Shown piece after piece: positions 1 to 8,453 of a DNA stretch of 38,518 nt. Source of the DNA: a virus. The notes under the pieces were generated by a model. That model searched no databases. It was not told the origin of the DNA and saw only the letters and a list, made by a program, of their open reading frames with translations. The stretch is from the IMG/VR virus record IMGVR_UViG_3300032164_001792, positions 1-38,518 of that record, one strand, 5' to 3'. The position numbers and the translations under genes are program-made. Positions within the stretch are counted from its first letter, which is position 1, and each line of letters begins with the position of its first letter.

Positions 1-102
1 AAACGTGGAATGCATTTGTGGGATGAAGTTGCATCGGATGCAGATCACTACTTGTATTGTGATGCTTGTGAAATGCACATCAATATTCAGGAGAACACAT
101 GA
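1..102 (+). CDS. C-terminal end of an upstream gene (partial)
   Basis: An open frame runs from the first base to a TGA at 100-102 and encodes the last 33 residues of a protein that starts before the window. The tail contains a C-x2-C pair (residues Y-C-D-A-C) followed by M-H, which could be half of a zinc knuckle. The stop overlaps the start of the clamp gene in an ATGA junction, as elsewhere in this operon. This is the main reason to believe the frame is coding. No function can be assigned. Confidence 0.55.
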   Translation, partial: KRGMHLWDEVASDADHYLYCDACEMHINIQENT

Positions 103-1181
103 AAGTAAATCGTTTTGAATTGGTCAAGAAATTTGAAATGCTGCTTCCTGCCGTTGGTTTCAATGCTATGCTTCCTGAGTATCAACGATTTCGAATCAGC
201 AATTCAACTATTAGTGCGACAGATGGATCAATGCAGATTGTTACATTTTTGTCTGTAGATTTGGGGTTCTCGTGTTCTATTGCAGCTCGAGACTTTTATG
301 GTATTTTATCTTCGTTACAGGATGAAGACATAGATATTACATTGGATCGTGCAACAAGTAAGTTGATCCTCAAGACCAAAAAAATCGAAGCTGAATTTGC
401 TTCGTATCCATACAAGCCTATTAAGGAAATTGAACCTGTGGGGACCCCATGGTCTGTTGAAAAGATTGGTGGAATTCAACCTCTTATAGAAAAGCTAACT
501 TTCTGTCAATCTGCAGTATCAAAAGATGATACGGCGGGAGTCTTTTGTGGTGTGCTTATTGATAAGGAGTACATTGTTGCTTCCGATAGATATCGAGTTT
601 GTCGTTCGAAATTTCTGGTGAATGGAGAACCACTAATTGATTTTGTCATTTCTATTCCATGTGCATTTGTGGACCTGATGAAAAAGTATGCTGATAAACT
701 GGAATTTCTGGGACTTTGTGATGCAAAACGAAAGATGTATTTGATTTGTAAAGACGGGACACTATTAGTTACAACCCTCTATTCTGAAAATTATCATGAT
801 ACCCGAGAATTTTTTCCAAATGGCGAATTTCGAACAATTATTATTACCCCAGAAATTTTTTCAACCATTGAACATCACGCTCTATTTTTGAAGCATTTGC
901 CGGTTATTGATCAAGATATTACCGTGCAATTCAAAAATAAAATATGTACGGTTTCTTCTGAAATAAAGCAGATCGCTACGTTAAAAGAAACGTTTGACAC
1001 CGAAGAAGATTGGGATCTTACACTTTTTGTTAATCCTGCATTTTTTTATGATGCCAATCAAAAAATGAGTGCTCAAGCAGCTGAACCAGGTAGCGCTCCC
1101 GTGGTTCACTATTTTACAGATGAAGGAAATATCATTTCCGTGCGAGGCGATGATGAATATTTGATTACACCGAGAGGATAA
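99..1181 (+). CDS. dnaN: DnaN-like sliding clamp (DNA polymerase III beta-like)
   Basis: This 360-residue protein has the length and character of a bacterial beta clamp. The beta ring encircles DNA and tethers the polymerase. Visible features are an early S-x-T-D-G segment (about residues 38-43), a central A-S-D-R-Y-R segment (about 160-166) where beta clamps have a conserved T-D-x-x-R motif, and a C-terminal N-P-A-F-F-Y-D segment like the N-P-x-x-L-x-D element that lines the partner-binding pocket. It overlaps the preceding frame by 4 bases and is followed 4 bases later by the polymerase, then the clamp loader, which supports the call. A GGAGA sequence precedes the ATG. Divergence is high, so the assignment rests on motif, length and synteny. 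Confidence 0.72.
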   Translation: MKVNRFELVKKFEMLLPAVGFNAMLPEYQRFRISNSTISATDGSMQIVTFLSVDLGFSCSIAARDFYGILSSLQDEDIDITLDRATSKLILKTKKIEAEFASYPYKPIKEIEPVGTPWSVEKIGGIQPLIEKLTFCQSAVSKDDTAGVFCGVLIDKEYIVASDRYRVCRSKFLVNGEPLIDFVISIPCAFVDLMKKYADKLEFLGLCDAKRKMYLICKDGTLLVTTLYSENYHDTREFFPNGEFRTIIITPEIFSTIEHHALFLKHLPVIDQDITVQFKNKICTVSSEIKQIATLKETFDTEEDWDLTLFVNPAFFYDANQKMSAQAAEPGSAPVVHYFTDEGNIISVRGDDEYLITPRG

Positions 1182-1185
1182 ACCA

Positions 1186-3894
1186 TTGGAACCAATAACT
1201 CCGAGAAAACAAAAGTCCTTTTTTCTTTGCCCTTCGGACATCTTAAAACAAAAGAAGGAAGCAAAGCTGGCTGATCGTGCAGTTCGAAAAGCTGCTCGGT
1301 CAGCTCATTCAACCTTGGAAATCATGCAGGAGATCATCACATCTATCCGGACTGTCGTCCCGAGTACTCCTCGAATACCTGGAATTCGACAAACTCGAAC
1401 TCCTAAAGTTCTGGATACGAAGATTTACAATTGCGAAACTTGTGGTCTTTCAAAGAAATGTAACTCTCCCAATATAGATCGTCGAGGACAGGGACGAATG
1501 GGCATTCTACTCATTGGTCAGTTTCCTGGACGTACAGATGATCAAAAGAATTCTTCCTTCGTAGGTCCTTCTGGAGATCTTCTTCGAAAGCAGTTTAGTT
1601 TATTTGGTATTGACCTGGATCGAGATTGTATTCGTGTAAACACGCTTCGATGTTATCCAGGAGCAGATGAAGAAGGGCACGAGCTTGAACCCACGTCTGA
1701 GCAGCTTTTATCTTGTAGAGCAAACCTACTCAAAGATATTGAAGAGATTAAGCCAAAGTTGATTCTTTGTTTGGGTAAGGTCGCAATGAAAGCTGTTCTT
1801 CAACCAGAGTACCAAGATAAGAATTTAGATATTGAAAATATTCATGGGCTTACATTTCCATTACATAGATACGGCTGCTGGGTTGGGACAGCATTTCATC
1901 CCGCTATGTTTTTATATCAGAAGGATGAACGATTAAATCACACTGCTGTATTTGTAGATGATTTGGCAGAAATTTTTAAGTTCCTTGATCGGCCAATGCC
2001 AGAACCTCTAAAAGAGGATGGTAACATCCTTATTACTAATGTAGATGAAGCTGTGGAGTTTCTCGAAAGCATCACAGATATTGAAACTCCAGTTGCTTTT
2101 GATTTTGAAACGAATAGTATTTCACCATACGTTATTGATCCATGGATACTAACAATGAGTTTTGCACTTGATGTATCAAGTGCCTTTTGTATCCCACTAG
2201 ATTACATTGTGAATTTTGATACCAAAGATCGTACATTTGATGAGGAAGGCCTATCTCGAATAGCTGTAGCAATGCGGCACTTCCTAGCCAGCTCAACCCC
2301 AAAGATTATTCAAAATACCAACATGGAGAATTGTTGGTCTATGGCTATCTTTGGGCAAGAAATGCAGGCCTTTCTTTACGATACAATGATTGGTGCCCAT
2401 ATTTTGAACTGTCGTGATGAAACTACGGGTTTGAAGTTTCAAGCTTTTCAACTTTCTGGACACATTTATGATATTGGGAATAAAGAAAATTTGAATGAAG
2501 TTCCACTACCAAAGTTATGTAATTACAATTGCTTCGATGCTCGATATACAATGTGGGCGTATTTAGATCAACAACAACGCCTTGCAGATGATCCCGAGTT
2601 AACCGAATTCACCAAAACGTATATGGCTGCAGCACCCATGTTATCTCGATTACGTCATCGAGGTATTCAATTAGATGTAAATGTCCTTAATGAGCTCAAA
2701 GAAGACTTTACTACGATTAAAAATGAGCAAATTCGGATTGTTCAAAGTTGTCCGTCCGTTCAACAGTACGAGAAAGAACAAGAAAAGCCGTTTTCAATTA
2801 CATCATCTTCACAGATTGGAAAGATCATATACACGTATATGAAACAACCGGTAAGGGGAAAGACTCGAGGCGGAAAGCCCGCAGCTAGTGCAGCAGTATT
2901 TCCTGAAATTCTGAAAAACCCTGCTAGTCCAGAGGTTACAACATTTATCAATGCCATCATTCAGTATCGGAAAGTAGAGGGCAGTGGTGGTATTCTAAAA
3001 CGAATTGAGAATTTTGAAAAGAATATGGATCCGAATGGAAAGGTTCATCCAAATCTGACTCAAAATATCGCCAAGACTTACAGATCGTCATCTTTGGATC
3101 CGAATATTCAGAACGTTCCCAAGCATGACAAAGATCAGAAACAAATTCGGCGGGCAGTTGTTGCTGAAAAGGATCGAATTCTACTTGAATGTGATAAGAG
3201 CAATTTGGAAGTCCGAATCATCGCAACTGAATCCGGTGATCCCGTTCTTACGAAACAACTAATTGAAAAGGTCGATTTTCATAAAAATTGGGCAAAACGT
3301 TTATATTCGGAATCTAAGTATCATTGGAATGACTTGTCAGATAAACAACAGGGCGAGCTTCGTTACGACTGTAAAAATGGGTTTGTCTTTGCAAGTTTTT
3401 ATGGTTCCGTTCCACGTTCCATTGTGAATTATGATGCTTTTGTAGAAGCAAAAATCTCCTTAGAGCATATCGAAAAGGTTCAAAATGAGTTTTGGGATAC
3501 ATATAAAGAAGTTCGTAGATGGCAGAACGAAGTTGTAGATCAGTATAACCGGCTTGGTTTCTTTCTGGCACTGCCAAAGTTTAAACGACAAGGACCATTG
3601 TCTCTCTTTCAACTTTATAATAACCCTACGCAAGGCACAGGGTTTATTTTATTCATAGATGGACTTCGACGGGTTGATGAAGAAACTATTCGAAGAGGAC
3701 TAAAGTCCTACATAATCACAGAAATTCATGATAGTTGCACGTTTCAAGCAGTTGAGGAGGAGATTCCAGAGATTGTTAAATATGCTTCAGAAATTTTTGA
3801 ATCAAAGCGATTTCCGTGGCAAACAGTTCCAACACCTGTTGAGTGGGAATTTGGTCCAAATTGGGCAGAAATGGAATCACTGTTTCTTGGATAG
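1186..3894 (+). CDS. Family A DNA polymerase fused to an N-terminal family-4-type uracil-DNA glycosylase
   Basis: The replicative polymerase, 902 residues, starts at TTG 1186 behind a GAGGATA site. Residues ~75-270 match an iron-sulfur uracil-DNA glycosylase: cysteines C83, C86, C156 and C177 fit the four cluster ligands, G-Q-F-P-G (111-115) and F-V-G-P-S-G (125-130) form the uracil pocket, and H-P-A (238-240) is the second active-site motif. Residues ~300-460 are a DEDDy proofreading exonuclease (D306-x-E308; N377 region; Y447-x3-D451). Residues ~480-902 are PolA-type: motif A D670-K-S-N-L-E-V-R677, motif B R726-x3-K730 to F-Y-G740, motif C H848-D849-S850. The usual motif C glutamate is Ser. 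Some phage polymerases of the SPO1 type are thought to carry a UDG-like N-terminus. The 5' nuclease domain of bacterial PolI is absent. Confidence 0.93.
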   Translation: MEPITPRKQKSFFLCPSDILKQKKEAKLADRAVRKAARSAHSTLEIMQEIITSIRTVVPSTPRIPGIRQTRTPKVLDTKIYNCETCGLSKKCNSPNIDRRGQGRMGILLIGQFPGRTDDQKNSSFVGPSGDLLRKQFSLFGIDLDRDCIRVNTLRCYPGADEEGHELEPTSEQLLSCRANLLKDIEEIKPKLILCLGKVAMKAVLQPEYQDKNLDIENIHGLTFPLHRYGCWVGTAFHPAMFLYQKDERLNHTAVFVDDLAEIFKFLDRPMPEPLKEDGNILITNVDEAVEFLESITDIETPVAFDFETNSISPYVIDPWILTMSFALDVSSAFCIPLDYIVNFDTKDRTFDEEGLSRIAVAMRHFLASSTPKIIQNTNMENCWSMAIFGQEMQAFLYDTMIGAHILNCRDETTGLKFQAFQLSGHIYDIGNKENLNEVPLPKLCNYNCFDARYTMWAYLDQQQRLADDPELTEFTKTYMAAAPMLSRLRHRGIQLDVNVLNELKEDFTTIKNEQIRIVQSCPSVQQYEKEQEKPFSITSSSQIGKIIYTYMKQPVRGKTRGGKPAASAAVFPEILKNPASPEVTTFINAIIQYRKVEGSGGILKRIENFEKNMDPNGKVHPNLTQNIAKTYRSSSLDPNIQNVPKHDKDQKQIRRAVVAEKDRILLECDKSNLEVRIIATESGDPVLTKQLIEKVDFHKNWAKRLYSESKYHWNDLSDKQQGELRYDCKNGFVFASFYGSVPRSIVNYDAFVEAKISLEHIEKVQNEFWDTYKEVRRWQNEVVDQYNRLGFFLALPKFKRQGPLSLFQLYNNPTQGTGFILFIDGLRRVDEETIRRGLKSYIITEIHDSCTFQAVEEEIPEIVKYASEIFESKRFPWQTVPTPVEWEFGPNWAEMESLFLG

Positions 3895-3921
3895 CGTATA
3901 ATATATCCGGAGGTATCTTAA

Positions 3922-4884
3922 ATGTCACTATATCAGAGAGTACGACCAACAAAATTAAGTGAAATCCGGGGTAACGAACCAACTGTTAAACTTCTTCATA
4001 AGGTTGTTCGTCAACCGGCTGATAAACGACCACATGTATTCCTTCTCACAGGTCCTAGTGGTTGTGGTAAGACTACAATTGCTAGAATTTTGAGCAATGA
4101 GTTTGAATGTAATGAAGCAGATATTTTTGAATTCAATGCTGCAAATACAAACGGTATTGATACCATTCGGGATGTATCCCGAAAAGTACACCTTCGTCCC
4201 ATGGGCGGAGAAGCCAAAGCATACATTTTTGATGAATCCCATCAACTTACATCTTCGGCACAAGAAGGTCTCTTAAAGGTTCTAGAAGAGACACCAAATT
4301 ACTGTTACTTTTTCTTGTGCACCACAGAACCGGAATCGGTTATCAAAACTATTCAGAATCGCTGCACACGATATGAAGTTTATCCGTTAGCTCAGCAGGA
4401 TGTTTTTGATTTATTGATGGACGCCTGTGAAAAGGAGAAGCTTACCGTAGCGGATGACCTTCTTATGGCCATCATCGAAAGCTGTGAGGGTTCTCCAAGA
4501 AAAGCGTTAGTGAGTCTAGAACAAGTAAAGGATATTGATTCTGTTGAGGAAGCATTAAAGATTCTTGCAACAGGTACAGAACGAGATGTTCAGGTTATTG
4601 AAATTTGTAAGTTGATGTATATGGATCCAAGTAAGCGGCGTTCCAATTGGAAGAGAATTATCACGACATATGATGCAATTGGAGATGATGCAGAAAAGAT
4701 TCGAAGGTCTATTTTGGGCTTTCTTTATAAGAAGCTCGTAGCAACAAATGATGAAAAAGCTGCTTTGGATATAACGCGATTACTTCATTTGTTTTCTTCT
4801 TCCGTATATTATGGTGGTAAGTCACACCTGGGTGCATTGATCGCCCGGGCATGTTTCGAAATTGAACCCGAGAAAGGAGAGTAG
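3922..4884 (+). CDS. AAA+ clamp loader ATPase subunit (DnaX/gp44-like)
   Basis: This 320-residue ATPase should load the DnaN-like clamp onto primed DNA. Walker A is G-P-S-G-C-G-K-T-T (44-52), Walker B is I-F-D-E-S-H (102-107), sensor 1 is C-T-T (133-135), and the arginine finger is in the form Q-N-R-C (145-148), equivalent to the SRC box of clamp loaders. The DnaX zinc module is absent and the protein stops after a short collar domain, so it resembles phage T4 gp44 or archaeal RFC small subunits. A strong CCGGAGGT ribosome site lies at 3907-3914. It sits directly between polymerase and SSB. No gp62-like partner is recognisable in the window. Confidence 0.9.
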   Translation: MSLYQRVRPTKLSEIRGNEPTVKLLHKVVRQPADKRPHVFLLTGPSGCGKTTIARILSNEFECNEADIFEFNAANTNGIDTIRDVSRKVHLRPMGGEAKAYIFDESHQLTSSAQEGLLKVLEETPNYCYFFLCTTEPESVIKTIQNRCTRYEVYPLAQQDVFDLLMDACEKEKLTVADDLLMAIIESCEGSPRKALVSLEQVKDIDSVEEALKILATGTERDVQVIEICKLMYMDPSKRRSNWKRIITTYDAIGDDAEKIRRSILGFLYKKLVATNDEKAALDITRLLHLFSSSVYYGGKSHLGALIARACFEIEPEKGE

Positions 4885-4887
4885 TAC

Positions 4888-5850
4888 ATGGCACGAAACC
4901 GTGCAGCAGAGGTAGCACAAGAGTACAAGAGTGGTAGTGGTGGTAAGGTCCAGCATTTCTATCCGGTCAATCTGGATGTGGCTGAGCGACTTGGTCTGGG
5001 TATGTATAAGACCGTTGTTGGGGATAATTTTTTGCGAATTCTTCCCCCTCCGGACAGTGAGAAGTTGTACTGTCGGAAAATTTATAGTCATGAGAAGATT
5101 GGTACTGAACAGGTGAATCTCCTGTGTCCGAATCGAACCCATGATGAAAATAACAAGCCAATGGGTAAGCCCTGTCCAATTTGTGAGCTTGCTTCGGAAT
5201 TGTATAAGGCTGATAACAAGTCTGAAGTAGCGAAGGCTTTATTTGCTAAGGATCGTTGGCTCTATTTTGTAGTCAATACGACAGATGAGAAGACGCAAGC
5301 TGCGGGACCGTGCTGGTATTCAGCTTCCTCTATGGTTCACGACAGTATTCGAGATCTGTCTACTAATCCACGGGATACATCAAAAGCTGTGGATGTTAGT
5401 GATCCGAAGACTGGTCAGGATCTGAATTTTAAGCGAGTGGGAATTCAATTTTCTGCTTTTCAGCTTTGCCAGTCCCAGTCGATTCCCGAGCAGTGGTATA
5501 AGGATCTTCCGACCTTCAGTGACTTGCTGTATTTTACTCCTGAAGAAGAGGTTCTACGTCATCTGTCTACACAGGGTGAGGTTAAGGCACCAACTACGAA
5601 TCCTGACGGAAGTGTCCCAGGTCCAGTTGAGGAGAAACCTGCTCCTCCGGTGGCACCTCGAACTCGGGCAGCAGTAGTAGAAACCGTACAGGAGGATGTC
5701 TCCGTGGATATTCCCCCAGTGGCTGAAATGCCCAAGCCTGTTGAAACAGCAGTTCTTCCACCCGTAGAGGGCAAGTCGGTCTCAAATCAGGTTGCAGCAA
5801 AGTTAGCCGAGTTTCAGAAGCGTCGAGCTGCAGCTACGAAAGGAAAGTAA
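4888..5850 (+). CDS. Single-stranded DNA-binding protein, T4 gp32-like
   Basis: This 320-residue protein coats ssDNA during replication and recombination. The N-terminal ~230 residues carry a zinc-binding pattern C80-x4-H85-x10-C96-P-I-C99, reminiscent of the gp32 zinc subdomain, within an OB-type region rich in aromatic residues. The region from ~235 to 300 is a low-complexity Pro/Val/Glu linker. The tail (E-F-Q-K-R-R and so on) is basic, whereas gp32 ends in an acidic tail, so partner recruitment may differ. The start has GGAG upstream (AAAGGAGAG) and lies 3 bases after the clamp loader stop. Position between clamp loader and RecA supports the call. GC content is slightly higher than in flanking genes, consistent with high expression. 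Confidence 0.68.
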   Translation: MARNRAAEVAQEYKSGSGGKVQHFYPVNLDVAERLGLGMYKTVVGDNFLRILPPPDSEKLYCRKIYSHEKIGTEQVNLLCPNRTHDENNKPMGKPCPICELASELYKADNKSEVAKALFAKDRWLYFVVNTTDEKTQAAGPCWYSASSMVHDSIRDLSTNPRDTSKAVDVSDPKTGQDLNFKRVGIQFSAFQLCQSQSIPEQWYKDLPTFSDLLYFTPEEEVLRHLSTQGEVKAPTTNPDGSVPGPVEEKPAPPVAPRTRAAVVETVQEDVSVDIPPVAEMPKPVETAVLPPVEGKSVSNQVAAKLAEFQKRRAAATKGK

Positions 5851-5852
5851 CT

Positions 5853-6416
5853 ATGGACCAGATTCTTTTTGGAAAATTACAGGATTTCAAAGCTCGATTA
5901 GCTATTGATCGAAATAACTTGGAACAAGAATGCCAAGTACAGTCTCCTCTGTATGGGGAAATTGCAGAAGAAGTCCAAACGGCCAAGTATCTTCGAAATC
6001 AAGCAAAGGCTGATTTTGAACATGCAGAAGCAGAACTTCTTTGTGATGTTAAAGAAAAGCCTGCATTATTTGGTTTTGATAAATCACCAGCTGGTGATCA
6101 TGCGAATGCCAAGGTGAAATGTCAACCCAAGTATATAGAATTGCAGAAAGTTTATTTTGATGCTGAACGAACATACGGAGCTCTGAATGGGCTTTTAGAA
6201 GAAGCAGCTCAGAGAAAGTCAATGTTACGGGATCTGGTAGATTTGTTTGTTCATCAGTACTTTTCTAATCAGGATCTATCAACGCCCTCATCTCGAGTGT
6301 CTCGAATGGCGGGCAATGACAAAAATGAAAACTTTGAGGCTGCATTAGCCGATATTCGAAAACGTCGAGTAGAAGAGCGACGTCAAGATAATGATGAGTC
6401 GGTTAGTGAAGGATAA
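5853..6416 (+). CDS. Conserved phage protein next to SSB, helical, possible recombination accessory factor
   Basis: A 187-residue, strongly helical and charged protein. The segment around residues 40-110 has the shape of a family I recall next to SSB/RecA genes in other phages: an A-x-A-D-F-x-x-A-E-A-E-L helix, a K-P-A-L-F-G-F-x-K element, then K-Y-I-E-L-Q-K-V-Y. Family function is not established to my knowledge. A recombination-mediator role like UvsY is only a guess from its position between SSB and RecA. It starts 2 bases after the SSB stop and its TAA shares a base with the RecA ATG, so it is translationally coupled. Confidence 0.7.
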   Translation: MDQILFGKLQDFKARLAIDRNNLEQECQVQSPLYGEIAEEVQTAKYLRNQAKADFEHAEAELLCDVKEKPALFGFDKSPAGDHANAKVKCQPKYIELQKVYFDAERTYGALNGLLEEAAQRKSMLRDLVDLFVHQYFSNQDLSTPSSRVSRMAGNDKNENFEAALADIRKRRVEERRQDNDESVSEG

Positions 6417-7615
6417 TGGATATTTTTGAGGAAGTTCGAAATACAATTAGGGGTATTAAAGTGAATGACCTTCCCGTTGTTACTGAATGGTGCTCCACAG
6501 GATGTACTCAGTTAGATCTGGCCATCCGTGGAGCACTTCCCGGTGGAATTCCGGTTGGACGAATCATCCAAACATTTGGCGGAGCCAGTACGGGTAAGAC
6601 CGTCATGGCTTCAGTCATCCTCGGCTCAGCTCTGCGAGCAGGAAAGCTAGCATTCTATGGTGACACAGAATACTCGCTAGAGCCCAATTTTGCTCATCTG
6701 TATGGCCTGGATGTCGAACACAAGAATTTCTATTGGGGGTATTCGTGGAAGAAGGATTCTGAAGCAACCCAACCAGAAACGCTGGAAGAATTTTTTGATG
6801 GATACCTACACGGCATTCTTGAAAAATTCGGAGACAAGCCGAAGATTGTTGTAATCGATAGCCTTACAGCACTTCCAGCTAGTATTGAAGTAAAAAAGGC
6901 CATGATAGATCAAGGGTACGGCAGCTACCGGGCAAAGATCATTTCTTTGGGACTTCGAAAGTTTGAGTCTCAGTTAGCCCATACAAATACCACGCTGTTC
7001 CTCATCGATCAGACTCGAGACAATGTCGGAGAGATCTTTGGGGAAAGTGAGGTTACCACTGGTGGACGTGCTCCAGAGTTCTACACGGCCGTTCGAATCT
7101 ATTTGAAGACAGAAGCTCGAATCAAAAATACAGCAGAAAAAGATACCGGAATCTGGGTTAAATTTCAAATCAAGAAGAATAAGGTTGGAAAACCGTTCCG
7201 AGATGGGTCGTTCAAGATTGATTGGGACTATGGCCTGGATGATTTACATTCAAATCTTCGATTTTTGGCTGAATACCAGACCAAAACGAAAAAAGAGGGC
7301 ATGAAAAAGACTACCTCAGTTGATCTGAATATTCCGGACGAAAAGAAACCGGAAGAGATAGTTAAAGTTACAAAAACTATAAAAACATGGATTCCGTATA
7401 TTGAAGAGCATAGACTTGAAACATTCCTTCAACGGGATGTTGTCGATGCTTGGAACGAAATTTACAAAGCGGAAGATCGGAAACCAAGACAATGGTCTCA
7501 GACTGAGTCTGAACAACTTGGCAAAGTGGTCAATGTAGATGGAGAAGTAGTTATCAAAGGTAGTTCTAAGGACGACAAGGTCTGGGATAAGAAGAAAACA
7601 AAGGACTCGGAGTAA
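6416..7615 (+). CDS. recA: RecA/UvsX-like recombinase
   Basis: A 399-residue RecA-fold strand-exchange ATPase. Walker A is G-G-A-S-T-G-K-T (55-62), followed by a D-T-E-Y-S-L-E-P segment equivalent to the RecA D-A-E-x-A-L-D-P motif. Walker B is I-V-V-I-D-S-L-T-A-L (~142-151). An F-L-I-D-Q-T-R-D-N-V-G segment with a following G-G-R-A-P-E-F-Y corresponds to the L1/L2 DNA-binding region. The C-terminal ~110 residues are a lysine/glutamate-rich extension unlike E. coli RecA and may bind SSB or DNA. It overlaps the preceding gene by one base and ends before a 76-base gap. In phages this protein works with SSB, Mre11-Rad50 and a resolvase, all present nearby. Confidence 0.92.
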   Translation: MDIFEEVRNTIRGIKVNDLPVVTEWCSTGCTQLDLAIRGALPGGIPVGRIIQTFGGASTGKTVMASVILGSALRAGKLAFYGDTEYSLEPNFAHLYGLDVEHKNFYWGYSWKKDSEATQPETLEEFFDGYLHGILEKFGDKPKIVVIDSLTALPASIEVKKAMIDQGYGSYRAKIISLGLRKFESQLAHTNTTLFLIDQTRDNVGEIFGESEVTTGGRAPEFYTAVRIYLKTEARIKNTAEKDTGIWVKFQIKKNKVGKPFRDGSFKIDWDYGLDDLHSNLRFLAEYQTKTKKEGMKKTTSVDLNIPDEKKPEEIVKVTKTIKTWIPYIEEHRLETFLQRDVVDAWNEIYKAEDRKPRQWSQTESEQLGKVVNVDGEVVIKGSSKDDKVWDKKKTKDSE

Positions 7616-7626
7616 TGTCTCCTATC

Positions 7627-7684
7627 CAGATGATGTAGCATCTGAATCAAAGTCCGCCCTCCTACAGTATATCACATGTGGAGG
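7627..7684 (+). promoter_or_regulatory. Candidate translational control leader of queC (two hairpins, one masking the Shine-Dalgarno)
   Basis: The 76-base gap before queC is the largest gap in the first 23 kb. It holds CAGATG (7627-7632) and CATCTG (7639-7644), a perfect 6-bp hairpin with a 6-base loop. It also holds CCTCC (7658-7662), which pairs fully with GGAGG (7680-7684), the queC ribosome site, with ACA/TGT (7664-7666/7677-7679) extending the stem after a bulge. This would hide the start of a preQ0-synthesis gene. It does not match the preQ1-I consensus as I know it, so a riboswitch call is speculative. Confidence 0.35.
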
Positions 7685-7691
7685 AATCACA

Positions 7692-8453
7692 ATGAATAGA
7701 GCAGTAGTTTGTTTGTCTGGGGGAATGGATAGCACCACGGCCCTGTATTGGGCCAGGAAGAATTTCGATGAGGTTCTAGCCTTTGGTGTATCCTATGGAA
7801 GCAAGCACAACCGTCGTGAGCGGGATATGGCTCACCTTATGTGCAAGAAAATTGGGATTTCGTTTTCGACATATGATCTTCCGGAGTATTGTTCAGAATT
7901 TAAAGATTCTGCAATCGGAGATCAACGACCACTTTTTCGATCCGATCTTCTCCAATCTGGTGGAGATATTCCATACGGACATTATGCAGAAGAGTCAATG
8001 AAGAAAACGGTTGTACCATTTCGGAACGGAATCATTTTAAGTTTGGCAGTGGGCTTCGCCGAAAGTAGGGATGCAGATACTATCATTCTTGGAAATCATG
8101 CAGGGGACAGAGCATGCTATCCGGATTGCCGTCCCGAATTCGTAAAAGCATTCGCACAAGCTGCTAGTTGTGGAACGTTTAACAACATGATGTTTTGTTC
8201 ACCGTTCTGTAATATGACGAAGGCGGATATTGTGTGGACCGGACTAGAGCTGGGTGTTCCTTTTGAGCTCACTTGGTCTTGTTATGAAGGAAAAGCACGA
8301 CCCTGTTTTCGATGTGGGACATGTATAGAAAGAACGCTTAGTTTTTGTGAGGCTGGTATTAAAGATCCATTGCTAACATCAGAAGAATGGACGGAAGCGT
8401 TGGATATTGCTTTGAAAATTCAAGAAGACTTTGAGGCATGTGATGGAAAATAA
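7692..8453 (+). CDS. queC: 7-cyano-7-deazaguanine (preQ0) synthase QueC
   Basis: QueC converts 7-carboxy-7-deazaguanine to preQ0 using ATP and ammonia. The 253-residue protein has the PP-loop S-G-G-M-D-S (9-14), a P-F-R-N-G segment (109-113), a G-N-H-A-G-D segment (134-139) and the zinc site C197-x7-C205-x2-C208-x2-C211-x2-R214, all diagnostic. Length is normal for the family. GGAGG at 7680-7684 precedes the ATG. It is isolated from queD by about 5 kb but in the same transcription direction. In phages QueC serves 7-deazaguanine DNA modification that protects against restriction, or diverts host queuosine synthesis. No TGT-like DpdA is present in the window. Confidence 0.95.
   Translation: MNRAVVCLSGGMDSTTALYWARKNFDEVLAFGVSYGSKHNRRERDMAHLMCKKIGISFSTYDLPEYCSEFKDSAIGDQRPLFRSDLLQSGGDIPYGHYAEESMKKTVVPFRNGIILSLAVGFAESRDADTIILGNHAGDRACYPDCRPEFVKAFAQAASCGTFNNMMFCSPFCNMTKADIVWTGLELGVPFELTWSCYEGKARPCFRCGTCIERTLSFCEAGIKDPLLTSEEWTEALDIALKIQEDFEACDGK

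Noticed and set aside
7616-7691. A classical preQ1 riboswitch before queC
   Set aside because: The leader lacks the C-rich loop and A-rich tail of the preQ1-I consensus as I know it; only a generic masking hairpin is supported.
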